DNA of 64,000 bases from Streptomyces griseorubiginosus (GTDB taxonomy: Bacteria; Actinomycetota; Actinomycetes; Streptomycetales; Streptomycetaceae): the NCBI RefSeq assembly GCF_001514195.1, contig NZ_KQ948736.1, positions 1,305,266 through 1,369,265 of the forward strand, given 5' to 3'. Shown in pieces: positions 32,732 to 41,700 of this stretch. The translations under genes and the position numbers were made by a program. Below the pieces are notes generated by a model. The model was not told the origin of the DNA. It worked only from the letters and a program-made list of their open reading frames with translations, and did no database searches. Numbering within the stretch: position 1 is the stretch's first letter; the number at the start of each line of letters is the position of its first letter.

Positions 32732-32745
32732 GAATGGATGTTCGA
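32732..32745 (-). promoter_or_regulatory. LexA/SOS-type box of recA
   Basis: On the minus strand TCGAACATCCATTC matches the actinobacterial SOS consensus (CGAAC-N4-GTTCG) at all but one or two positions, about 165 bp before recA. The 363-bp divergent gap (32568-32930) contains nothing else I can identify beyond the two promoters. Confidence 0.72.
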
Positions 32746-32930
32746 TTTTCGTGTCAAGCGCACCACGCGGCACTCGGACGACTTCCTCCGACAGGCTCCG
32801 ACCGCCTCCCGAAGCCTCCGTCGACCGCCTTTCCATGCCCTCTCCGGCGGGTCGGCTACTGCCCGCGGCGTACCCCAGGTGCCTTCGGCCGTACGACGAC
32901 CCCGGGGGCCGTCCTCGCCAGTGTTGAGCC

Positions 32931-33743
32931 ATGGACACCCGGAACAGCAAGGACCTCGACAGAACGCCCGCGGCGTCGGCACGGACATCGGTGCCGCGGA
33001 TTCCCGGCGCACGCCGCGTGGAGCGGCTCTGCCACGCCACCGGTCTTTTCCTCGTCATCTCCGGGCTCGTGCACCTCGTGGTGTTCGCCGTGGACGGCGG
33101 CCCCTGGGACGGACCGGTCTCCTGGCGCAAGCCGGTGACGTTCGGGCTGTCCTTCGGGGTGACGCTGATCGCGGTCACCTGGGTGACGTCGTATCTGCGC
33201 GTCGGCGCACGCACGCGTGCCGTGCTGCTCGCGGTGTTCGCGGCCGACTGCGTGGTCGAGGTCGGCGGCATCACCCTCCAGGCGTGGCGCCGGGTGCCCT
33301 CGCACCTCGACATGGAGACGCCCTTCGACACGGCGGTGTCCATGACGCTGGCGGTGGGCGGGGGCGTCCTCGTGGTCCTGCTGACCGTGTTCGCCGTCGC
33401 GTCGTTCCGGCAGCGGCCCTCGGGCCCCGCGGGGATGGACCTCGCGGTGCGCTCGGGGTTCGCGATCCTGCTCGTGGCGCTCGCCTCGGGTGCCGCGATG
33501 ATCGCGCGCGGAGTCGTCCTCACCCGTACCGGACACCAGGAGGCGGCCTACCACTCGACCGCCCCGCTCAAGCCGCTGCACGGTGTGAGCCTGCACGCGG
33601 TCCTTGTCCTTCCCGCGCTGGCCTGGCTGCTGTCCCGCACCCCGTGGAGCGAGACGCTGCGGCGCAGGCTCCTGTACGCGGCGGTCGGCGCTTACGTCAC
33701 GGCCGTCGCCGGCGCCGGACTCTGGGCCGCCCTCACGTACTGA
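32931..33743 (+). CDS. Conserved integral membrane protein, unknown function
   Basis: 270 aa with seven or eight hydrophobic segments (for example GLFLVISGLVHLVVFAV and GVSLHAVLVLPALAWLL). A conserved-looking GPWDGPVSWRKPVTFGLSFG segment links the first helices. I do not recognise the family. It is divergent from recA and shares the region holding the SOS box, so DNA damage could influence it. It converges on the AI-2E-type gene with only 9 bp between stops. Confidence 0.8.
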   Translation: MDTRNSKDLDRTPAASARTSVPRIPGARRVERLCHATGLFLVISGLVHLVVFAVDGGPWDGPVSWRKPVTFGLSFGVTLIAVTWVTSYLRVGARTRAVLLAVFAADCVVEVGGITLQAWRRVPSHLDMETPFDTAVSMTLAVGGGVLVVLLTVFAVASFRQRPSGPAGMDLAVRSGFAILLVALASGAAMIARGVVLTRTGHQEAAYHSTAPLKPLHGVSLHAVLVLPALAWLLSRTPWSETLRRRLLYAAVGAYVTAVAGAGLWAALTY

Positions 33744-33752
33744 ACCGGCGCC

Positions 33753-35030
33753 TCAGGCCGACTCGTCCCCGTCGGTGGAGTCCTGCGCCCCGTGCCGCCG
33801 CCGCTCCCACAGCGCACGCGCGCGCGTGACCGGCGAGGGCCCCTCGCCCCGCTTGCGGTGGCCGTGGACCCGCGGGTCGTCGGTGACGGCGTACCGCTTC
33901 ACGTACGCCCCGAGGAACGCCTGGAGCGTGGCGACCGCCGGGATGGCGATCAGGGCGCCGACGGCACCGAGCAGGGCGGTACCCGCGATGACCGAGCCGA
34001 AGGCGACCGCGGGGTGGATGTCGACGGTCTTCGAGGTCAGCTTGGGCTGGAGCACGTAGTTCTCGAACTGCTGGTAGATCACCACGAAGACCAGGACCCA
34101 CAGCGCGTACCAGGGGTCGACCGTGAAGGCGATCAGCATGGGCAGGGCGCCCGCGAGATAGGTGCCGATGGTCGGGATGAACTGCGAGACCAGGCCCACC
34201 CACACGGCCAGCACGGGCGCGTACGGCACCTCCAGGGCCTGGAGGAGCACGAAGTGCGCGACTCCGGAGACGAGCGCCATCAGACCGCGCGAGTAGAGGT
34301 AGCCGCCGGTCTTGTCGACGGCGATCTCCCAGGCGCGCAGCACCTCGGCCTGCCGGGCGGGCGGCAGCACGGAGCAGATCGCGCGGCGCAGGCGGGGCCC
34401 GTCCGCAGCGAAGTAGAACGAGAACAGCACGATCGTCAGCAGCTGGAAGAGCCCGCCGAGCACCTGGGCGGACACGTCCAGGACGCCGGTGGCGCTGTTC
34501 TGCACATAGTTGCGCAGCCAGTCGGAGCGCAGCAGGCCCTCCTGGACGTCCACCCGCTTCAGATCGGTGTGGAAGTGCCCGTTGATCCAGCTGATGACGG
34601 AGTCGAGGTAGTCGGGGAAATCCTCGACGATCTTGATGATCTGGCCGGCGAGCATCGACCCGAGCAGCACGATGAAGCCCGCGGAGACGATCAGCACCGC
34701 GAAGAAGACCAGGAAGGTGGCGAGTCCCCTGCGCATGCCCCGCGCGGCCATCTTGCTCACCGCGGGTTCTATGGCCAGGGCCAGGAAGAACGCGATGAGG
34801 ATGTTGATCAGCAGCCCTATGAGCTGGTGGAAGGCCCAACTGCCGAGCTGGAACACGGCGATGAGAGCGAGGGCGAGCACCATGGCGCGCGGCAGCCAGC
34901 GCGGCATACGGGCGTTCGGCCCGGCGCCTGCGGCCGGGGGCCGGGAGGGCGGCGTCGTGCCGGACGGAGGTGCCTGCGGGGCTGTCTGCCCGGACTCGTC
35001 AGTGGGTGCCACGGAGCAAGTCTCACCCAC
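33753..35030 (-). CDS. AI-2E family (TqsA/YdiK-like) transporter
   Basis: 425 aa. A Pro-rich cytoplasmic N-terminus of about 45 residues precedes seven or eight helices with the family motifs GLLINILIAFFLALAIEPAV and VSQFIPTIGTYLAGALPML and the C-terminal ENYVLQPKLTSKTVDIHPA. The family includes AI-2 exporters and Na+/H+ antiporters; the substrate here is not known. Start is uncertain: GTG 35030 gives the longest form, GTG 35012 is also possible. Confidence 0.85.
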   Translation of the reverse strand: MGETCSVAPTDESGQTAPQAPPSGTTPPSRPPAAGAGPNARMPRWLPRAMVLALALIAVFQLGSWAFHQLIGLLINILIAFFLALAIEPAVSKMAARGMRRGLATFLVFFAVLIVSAGFIVLLGSMLAGQIIKIVEDFPDYLDSVISWINGHFHTDLKRVDVQEGLLRSDWLRNYVQNSATGVLDVSAQVLGGLFQLLTIVLFSFYFAADGPRLRRAICSVLPPARQAEVLRAWEIAVDKTGGYLYSRGLMALVSGVAHFVLLQALEVPYAPVLAVWVGLVSQFIPTIGTYLAGALPMLIAFTVDPWYALWVLVFVVIYQQFENYVLQPKLTSKTVDIHPAVAFGSVIAGTALLGAVGALIAIPAVATLQAFLGAYVKRYAVTDDPRVHGHRKRGEGPSPVTRARALWERRRHGAQDSTDGDESA

Positions 35031-35105
35031 GGCACTGACATTCGGCTGCCCTGCTGCGATCTTCGTGACCGGTCAGTGCTCTTCGGTGTGACCTGTCAGT
35101 GCTCT

Positions 35106-35300
35106 TCAGTGCCTCTCCGCGGGAACGTTCATCACCGTGCACACCACTCGCCACACGTCCTTGGCGTCCCAGCCGGAGTCCAGCGCCTCGTGCACCGTGC
35201 GTCCACCGAGCTCCGCCATCACATGATCGCGCGCGAAGGTGTCGGCGTACCCCGGACCGAAGTGTTCCGCCATCCGCTGCCAGAAGACCGTCAACCGCAT
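35106..35300 (-). CDS. DUF3046 family protein
   Basis: 64 aa: MRLTVFWQRMAEHFG, then SGWDAKDVWRVVCTVMNVP. This is the DUF3046 family, typically found near recA in actinobacteria; its function is unknown. Just after the stop, a 20-bp stretch at 35065-35084 repeats the gene's end at 35088-35107 (GTGACC-GTCAGTGCTCTTC), a small tandem duplication. It may be co-transcribed with the AI-2E-type gene 75 bp downstream. Confidence 0.85.
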   Translation of the reverse strand: MRLTVFWQRMAEHFGPGYADTFARDHVMAELGGRTVHEALDSGWDAKDVWRVVCTVMNVPAERH

Positions 35301-35380
35301 GACTCCAGTATCCCGCCCCTGAGGGTGGGCCTCGGCCGGGACCGCTTGTCGAGACCGCTTTCCGCCCTACGGTCTGTCGC

Positions 35381-36325
35381 ATGCCCGAAACAGGAGCTTT
35401 CCCACTCCCCCAGACGCCACCGGCGCACTCCCCGCTCTTCCGCGCGGAGCACTTCGTCTGGCTCACCGCGCGCGTGCTGGAACAGCGGCTGTTCGCGTAC
35501 CACTTCCTGAACGGCGGCCCCGACCCGGTGGAGACGGCTCTGGACGCCTACCGCAACACGGACGGCGGGTACGGCCACGCCCTGGAGCCCGATCTGCGCG
35601 GCCCGGTCAGCCAGCCCCTGCACATCGCTCACGCCCTGCGGATCCTGGACGCCGTGGGGCGCTGCGGCGGACAGCGGGTGGAGCGCGTGTGCCGCTATCT
35701 CACGTCCGTCTCCACCCCGGACGGCGCCCTGCCCGCCGTCACTCCCGCCCAGCGCGGCTATCCGACGGCCCCGTTCCTGCCGGTGGTGGACGCCCCGCCG
35801 AGCGAACTGCTCGCCACGGGCCCGGTGGTCGGCCTGCTGCACCGCAACGAGGTGTGGCACGCCTGGCTGTTCCGGGCCACGGACTTCTGCTGGCAGGCGG
35901 TGGAGTCTCTCCAGGTGTCCCACCCGTACGAGATCAGGGCCGCCCTGACCTTCCTGGACTCCGTTCCGGATCGCCCGCGCGCGCAGGCCACCGCGGACCG
36001 CCTGGGCCGACTGGTGCGCGAGCGACGACTGGCCGTGCTGGACCCCGCGGACCTCGCCGCGTTCCCCGTCGCCCCCGGCTACGCGCCGGGCGAGCACCAC
36101 TTCCCGCACGACTACGCGAGGACTCCGGACTCCCTCGCGCGCGCGTGGTTCACCGACGACGAGATGGCCCGCTCGCTGGACCACCTGGCGGCCGAACAGC
36201 AGGAGGACGGCGGCTGGCCGATCCGCTGGCGCCCCTGGGCACCGTCCACCACCCTCGAAGCGCGCCCCATGGTGACGATCGAGGCATTGCGCACCCTGCG
36301 CGCGTACGGCCGCGGCGTCGGCTGA
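35381..36325 (+). CDS. Conserved protein with prenyltransferase/squalene-cyclase-like alpha-toroid repeats
   Basis: 314 aa, no signal peptide. Repeats of the kind AYRNTDGGYGHALEPDL and EQQEDGGWPIRWRPWAPS (QxDGGW-type) place it among alpha/alpha-toroid proteins related to squalene cyclases. The catalytic DxDD of cyclases is not seen, so an enzymatic role cannot be claimed. ATG 35381; probably monocistronic, divergent from DUF3046. Confidence 0.72.
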   Translation: MPETGAFPLPQTPPAHSPLFRAEHFVWLTARVLEQRLFAYHFLNGGPDPVETALDAYRNTDGGYGHALEPDLRGPVSQPLHIAHALRILDAVGRCGGQRVERVCRYLTSVSTPDGALPAVTPAQRGYPTAPFLPVVDAPPSELLATGPVVGLLHRNEVWHAWLFRATDFCWQAVESLQVSHPYEIRAALTFLDSVPDRPRAQATADRLGRLVRERRLAVLDPADLAAFPVAPGYAPGEHHFPHDYARTPDSLARAWFTDDEMARSLDHLAAEQQEDGGWPIRWRPWAPSTTLEARPMVTIEALRTLRAYGRGVG

Positions 36326-36352
36326 GCCGGTCCGCGCGCGTACGACCGTCCT

Positions 36353-36661
36353 TCAGGCACCCAGAGCCCGCACCCCCGCCGTCACGACCACCGCGGTCGC
36401 GACCACGACCAGGAACGGCGCCCGCAGGAGCAGTGCCAGGGCGGCCGAGGCCAGTCCAGCGGCCCGCGCGTCGAGGACCGGCATCCGCCCGTCGGCGAAG
36501 GTCTGCTGAGCGGTGAGCGCGGCCAGGAGCGCCACCGGCACCAGTGCGGCAAGGCGCTTCACCAAGGGCCGGTCGAGCACGCCCGCCGGCACGAGCAGTC
36601 CGAGGAGTTTGACGACATAGCAACCGAGGGCGGTGACGCCGATCGCGATCCATGTGCTCAC
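36353..36661 (-). CDS. azlD: AzlD family branched-chain amino acid exporter, small subunit
   Basis: 102 aa from GTG 36661, overlapping the azlC end by 4 bp (GTGA). Three or four helices (IAIGVTALGCYVVKLLGLLVP, AALVPVALLAALTAQQTF). AzlD partners AzlC in export of branched-chain or related amino acids. Confidence 0.9.
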   Translation of the reverse strand: MSTWIAIGVTALGCYVVKLLGLLVPAGVLDRPLVKRLAALVPVALLAALTAQQTFADGRMPVLDARAAGLASAALALLLRAPFLVVVATAVVVTAGVRALGA

Positions 36662-37389
36662 CGCCCCTCCTCCTTCGTCCGCTCGCGACGCCCTCGCGCC
36701 CACAGGACCAGGGGCGCGGCGAGGGCGGCCGCCAGCACCGGCACCCCGGCCGGCAGCACCGGAAGCAGCCCGAGCCCCAGCAGCACGGCGAGCCCGGCCA
36801 CGGCCCGCTCGGTGCCGCTCCTGACCATGGGCGCGAGCAGCGCGAGGAACACGGCCGGCCCGGCCGCGTCCAGCCCCCACGCGCGCGTGTCCCCGATCGC
36901 GTCGGCGCCCAGGGCCCCCAGCAAGGTGGTCAGGTTCCACAACACATAGAGGGTGAGCCCCGTGACGGCGAAGCCGATCCGACCGGCACGCCGCGTGGGC
37001 TGCGCGAGCGAGACCGCGGCGGTCTCGTCGATGACCCACTGAGCGGCGAAGGGCCGCAGGAAGCGCGGAAGAGCGAGCAACTGGGACAGCCGCAGCCCGT
37101 AGAACGCGTTGCGCACCCCGAGGAAGAAAGCCCCGGCCGCGGCCGTGAAAGGACTCCCGCCGGCCGCGAGCGCCCCCACCAGAGCGAACTGGGACGCTCC
37201 GGTGAACACCAGAAGGCTGAGCGCACAGGTCTGCGGCAGCGTGAGCCCGCTGCCGGCCGAGGTCACCCCGAAGGCGAAACCGGACAGTCCGACGGCCACC
37301 CCGACTCCGAGGGCGTCTCGGACGACGGCGGAGTCCGGCTTTCCGCCCCCGTGGGGTTGCCGATCTGCGAGTGCGCTCTGTTCTGCCAC
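36658..37389 (-). CDS. azlC: AzlC family branched-chain amino acid exporter, large subunit
   Basis: 243 aa from GTG 37389. AzlC motifs: VFTGASQFALVGALAAGGSP, FFLGVRNAFYGLRLS and QWVIDETAAVSLAQ. Four-base overlap with azlD. The start lies 127 bp inside the upstream AraC-type gene in another frame; no other plausible start exists before residue 31, so the overlap seems real or the regulator's 3' end is altered. Confidence 0.88.
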   Translation of the reverse strand: MAEQSALADRQPHGGGKPDSAVVRDALGVGVAVGLSGFAFGVTSAGSGLTLPQTCALSLLVFTGASQFALVGALAAGGSPFTAAAGAFFLGVRNAFYGLRLSQLLALPRFLRPFAAQWVIDETAAVSLAQPTRRAGRIGFAVTGLTLYVLWNLTTLLGALGADAIGDTRAWGLDAAGPAVFLALLAPMVRSGTERAVAGLAVLLGLGLLPVLPAGVPVLAAALAAPLVLWARGRRERTKEEGR

Positions 37390-38252
37390 CTCTCGGACGC
37401 TAGGAGCAGCGGTCCGGACGAGTCTTGTACGTTCTTGCGCTCCCGCTGGTAGGCCCCGGGCGGCACACCGACGATCCGGGTGAAGTGCCGGTTCAGATGA
37501 GACTGATCGGTGAACCCCACCTCGACGGCGGCCAGGGCCGGAGCGGCCCCTGTGTCCAGCAATCGGCGGGCCCGCCGCACCCGGGCATCGGTCAGCCAGG
37601 TGTGCGGCGGCATCCCGTACAGGCCCCGGAACGCACGCAACAGCGCGAACGGACTGGTCCCGAGATCAGCCGCCAGCCTCTCCAGAGAGGGCGGCTCAGC
37701 CATCCGCTCCTCCAGCACGGCACGCGCCCGCACCGCCACCCGCGCTCCGGCGGACCGCACGTGCCGCTCCGGCAGAACCCCGCCGTTCAGCCGCAGCAAC
37801 CGCGTCACGGCCACCCGCAGCAAGGTGTCGGCGGCCAGCGCGTTGCCCTCCTCGGCGGCCCGCAGCACCTCGTGCACCAGACCCACGGCATACGGATCGT
37901 CGAGCACGGGCCGCACGAATCCCGGCGTACCGCGCAGCGAGGTGGTCTCGGCCGCGATCCCGGCCACCACCTCGGGCGACGGATAGACGGCCCCGTACCG
38001 CCATCCCTCGGGCACCCCGGCCCGCCCGGTATGAGCCGTATCAGGATTGACCAAGGCCAGCGTCCCGGCCCCGGCGTACTGATCGGCCCCGCGATGGTGA
38101 AAGACCTCGACCCCGTCGGCAATGGCAGCGATCACGAAGTTCTCGTGCGTATGCCGCACGAACCTCTTCCGCACGTACCGGGCCCGCAGCAGATCGACCC
38201 CGGGCAGCTCGGCATATTGCCAATGCCTGGCCCGCTCCTTGGAACCTGCCAT
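37263..38252 (-). CDS. AraC-family regulator, probable controller of azlCD
   Basis: 329 aa. N-terminal AraC-ligand-binding cupin (FVRHTHENFVIAAIADGVEVFHHRG) and C-terminal pair of helix-turn-helix units (PSLERLAADLGTSPFALLRAFRGLYGMPPHTWL and AAVEVGFTDQSHLNRHFTRIVGVPPGAYQR). The canonical domain ends near residue 280; a 45-residue tail runs over the azlC start. Upstream of azlC on the same strand, so it likely responds to the exported amino acid. Confidence 0.87.
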   Translation of the reverse strand: MAGSKERARHWQYAELPGVDLLRARYVRKRFVRHTHENFVIAAIADGVEVFHHRGADQYAGAGTLALVNPDTAHTGRAGVPEGWRYGAVYPSPEVVAGIAAETTSLRGTPGFVRPVLDDPYAVGLVHEVLRAAEEGNALAADTLLRVAVTRLLRLNGGVLPERHVRSAGARVAVRARAVLEERMAEPPSLERLAADLGTSPFALLRAFRGLYGMPPHTWLTDARVRRARRLLDTGAAPALAAVEVGFTDQSHLNRHFTRIVGVPPGAYQRERKNVQDSSGPLLLASERWQNRAHSQIGNPTGAESRTPPSSETPSESGWPSDCPVSPSG

Positions 38253-38309
38253 ACACCCATTGTGCCGGGTGCGGTTCCACAGTCGGCTGCGGCCCGGTGG
38301 GGGCTGGCC

Positions 38310-38715
38310 GCGCCCCCGCTGCGCTGGGCCTGAGCCGGGCGCCTACGGGGTGCCGGGTTCGGTTGTCGGGCGGCTTGAGGTCCGTCGTGGCTGGTCGCGC
38401 AGTTCCCCGCGCCCCTGGGTGGGGCATGGGGACGCCTGCCACGACGCACTGTTCGCCGCCTACGGCGGGAAGGGGACGGGGTGGGGGGTGTCCGCCCGCA
38501 GCGGCCGGCGTCCGGAACCGGGCCCCTTTGAATCGACCGAGCCGCCGGACCGAGGACGGATACCCCCCACCCCGGCACCGACCCACCCACCGGACCGCAC
38601 GCGCTACGCACGCCCCCACCGAACCGCAACGGGCCGCCGCAGGCCTCCAGGGGCGCGGGGAACTGCGCAAAACGCCCGCCCCCACCCACCCCGCAGACGA
38701 CAAACCCGCCGCACA
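38310..38715. repeat. Dispersed intergenic element, copy B, with 22-bp inverted arms
   Basis: Lies in the 497-bp gap between the AraC-type gene and lhr. Arms at 38397-38418 and 38647-38668 are identical to those of copy A; the inner G/C-rich inverted pair and the stretch around 38480-38600 are also nearly identical to copy A. Outside this element the gap shows only the lhr ribosome-binding region. Confidence 0.85.
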
Positions 38716-38749
38716 CCGAATGTCAGTGCCTGGGTGCAGGATGGAACAC

Positions 38750-41700
38750 ATGGTCAGCCCAGCACACCGCGCCCTCGACGCCTTCTCCCCCGCGACCCGC
38801 GGCTGGTTCACGGGTGCCTTCGACGCCCCCACCACCGCCCAGGCAGGCGCATGGCAGGCCATCGCGGAGGGCTCGGACGTGCTGGTCGTAGCCCCCACCG
38901 GCTCCGGCAAGACCCTCGCCGCCTTCCTCGCCGCCCTGGACCAGCTCGCCTCCACACCCCCACCCGCCGACCCCAAAAAACGCTGCCGTGTCCTCTACGT
39001 CTCCCCCCTCAAGGCCCTCGCCGTGGACGTGGAGCGCAACCTCCGCAGCCCCCTCACCGGCATCCGCCAGGAGTCCGTCCGCCTGGGCCTGCCCGAACCC
39101 GAGGTCAAGGTGGGCATCCGTTCGGGCGACACCCCCGCGGCCGAACGCCGAGCCCTCTCCACCCGTCCCCCGGACATCCTGATCACCACTCCGGAATCCC
39201 TGTTCCTGATGCTGACGTCGGCGACCCGTGACGCGCTCACCGGCATCGAGACGGTGATCCTCGACGAGGTCCACGCCGTGGCCGGCACCAAGCGGGGTGC
39301 CCACCTGGCCCTCTCCCTGGAGCGCCTGGACGAGCTCCTCCCGAAGCCGGCCCGCCGCATCGGACTGTCCGCGACCGTCCGCCCCGTGGACGAGATCGCC
39401 CGCTACCTCTCGCCGAACCGCAAGGTGGAGATCGTCCAGCCGAAGTCGGGCAAGGAGTTCGACCTCTCGGTGGTGGTCCCCGTGGAGGACCTCGCCGAAC
39501 TGGGCGGCTCCCCGGTCGCCGAGGGCAACGAAGGCGCCGAGCGTCCGTCGATCTGGCCCCACGTGGAGGAGCGCATCGCCGACCTCGTCCAGTCCCACCG
39601 CTCCACGATCGTCTTCGCGAACTCCCGCCGCCTCGCCGAACGCCTCTGCAACCGCCTCAACGAGATCGCCTACGAGCGGGCCACCGGCGAACCCCTGGAC
39701 GAACACCACGCCCCCGCGGAACTCATGGGCGGCTCGGGCGCGGCCCAGGGCGCACCCCAGGTGATCGCCCGGGCCCACCACGGCTCGGTCTCCAAGGAAC
39801 AGCGCGCCCTGGTCGAGGAGGACCTGAAGGCAGGCCGTCTCCCCGCGGTGGTGGCCACCTCCAGCCTCGAACTCGGCATCGACATGGGCGCGGTGGACCT
39901 CGTGGTCCAGGTCGAGTCACCCCCCTCGGTGGCCTCCGGCCTGCAACGTGTCGGCCGCGCGGGTCACCAGGTCGGTGCCGTCTCCACCGGCGTGGTCTTC
40001 CCGAAGTACCGTGGCGACCTCGTCCAGGCGGCGGTCGTCACGGAGCGCATGCGTACCGGCTCGATCGAGTCCCTCAAGGTCCCGGCGAATCCCTTGGACG
40101 TCCTCGCGCAGCAGCTGGTCGCGATGACCGCGATGGACACCTGGCAGCTCGACGACCTCCTGGCCACCGTCCGCAAGGCGGCCCCCTTCGCCTCCCTGCC
40201 CGAGTCCGCGTTCACCGCGGTCCTGGACATGCTCGCCGGCCGCTATCCCTCGGACGCCTTCGCCGAACTGCGCCCGCGCGTCGTCTGGGACCGCATCGCG
40301 GGTACCGTCACCGGTCGCCCCGGCGCCCAGCGCCTCGCCGTCACCTCCGGCGGCACCATCCCCGACCGCGGTCTCTTCGGCGTCTTCCTCGCCGGCTCCG
40401 ACCCCAAGAAGGGCGGCGGACGGGTCGGCGAACTGGACGAGGAGATGGTCTACGAGTCGCGCGTGGGGGACGTCTTCACGCTCGGCACCAGTTCCTGGCG
40501 CATCGAGGACATCACCCGCGACCGCGTCCTGGTCTCTCCCGCCCCCGGCGTCCCGGGCAGGCTGCCCTTCTGGAAGGGCGACCAACTGGGCCGCCCCCTG
40601 GAACTGGGCCGCGCGGTGGGCGCGTTCCTGCGCGAGGTCGGCTCGCTCCCCAAGGACGACGCCCGTCTGCGCCTCCTCACGGCGGGCCTGGACGCCTGGG
40701 CGGCGGACAATGTGCTCTCGTACCTCGACGAGCAGCGCGAGGCCTGCGGCCACATCCCGGACGACCGCACCATCGTCGTGGAGCGCTTCCGCGACGAGCT
40801 CGGCGACTGGCGGGTCGTCGTCCACTCCCCCTTCGGCGCCCAGGTCCACGCCCCCTGGGCGCTCGCCCTCGGCGCCAAGCTCTCCGAGCGCTACGGCATG
40901 GACGCCCAGGTCATGCACGCCGACGACGGCATCGTCCTCAGGCTGCCGGACGCCGACCTGATGAGCCTGGACCTCCTCGACCGGGACCCGGCCACGACCG
41001 GCACGGAGTACGACGCGGAGCAGGCCCCCGTGGGCGCCGCGGACGTCGTCTTCGACAAGGGCGAGGTCGACCAGATGGTCACCGACCAGGTCGGCGGTTC
41101 GGCCCTGTTCGCCTCCCGTTTCCGCGAGTGCGCCGCCCGCGCGCTCCTGCTGCCCCGCCGCAACCCCGGCAGGCGCACCCCGCTGTGGCAGCAGCGCCAG
41201 CGCGCCTCCCAGCTGCTCGAGGTGGCGAGCGAGTTCGGCTCGTTCCCGATCGTCCTGGAGGCGGTCCGCGAGTGCCTCCAGGACGTCTTCGACGTGCCGG
41301 GCCTCGTGGAGCTGATGGGCGACCTGGAGTCCCGCAAGGTCCGCCTGGTTGAGGTCACCACCCCCGAGCCCTCCCCCTTCGCCCGCTCTCTCCTCTTCGG
41401 GTACGTCGCCCAGTTCCTGTACGAGGGCGACTCGCCCCTCGCCGAGCGCCGCGCGGCCGCTCTCTCGCTGGACTCCCGCCTGCTGGCCGAGCTGCTCGGC
41501 CAGGCGGAGCTCAGAGAGCTGCTCGACGCCGAGGTGCTGACCGAGCTGGAGCGGGAGCTCCAGTGGCTCACCGACGACCGCCGCGTCAAGGACGCCGAGG
41601 GAGTCGCGGACCTGCTCCGCGTCCTCGGTCCGCTCACGGACGCGGAGCTGGCCCAGCGGGGCGCCGAACCGCAGTGGGCGCAGGAGCTCGCCCGCGCCCG

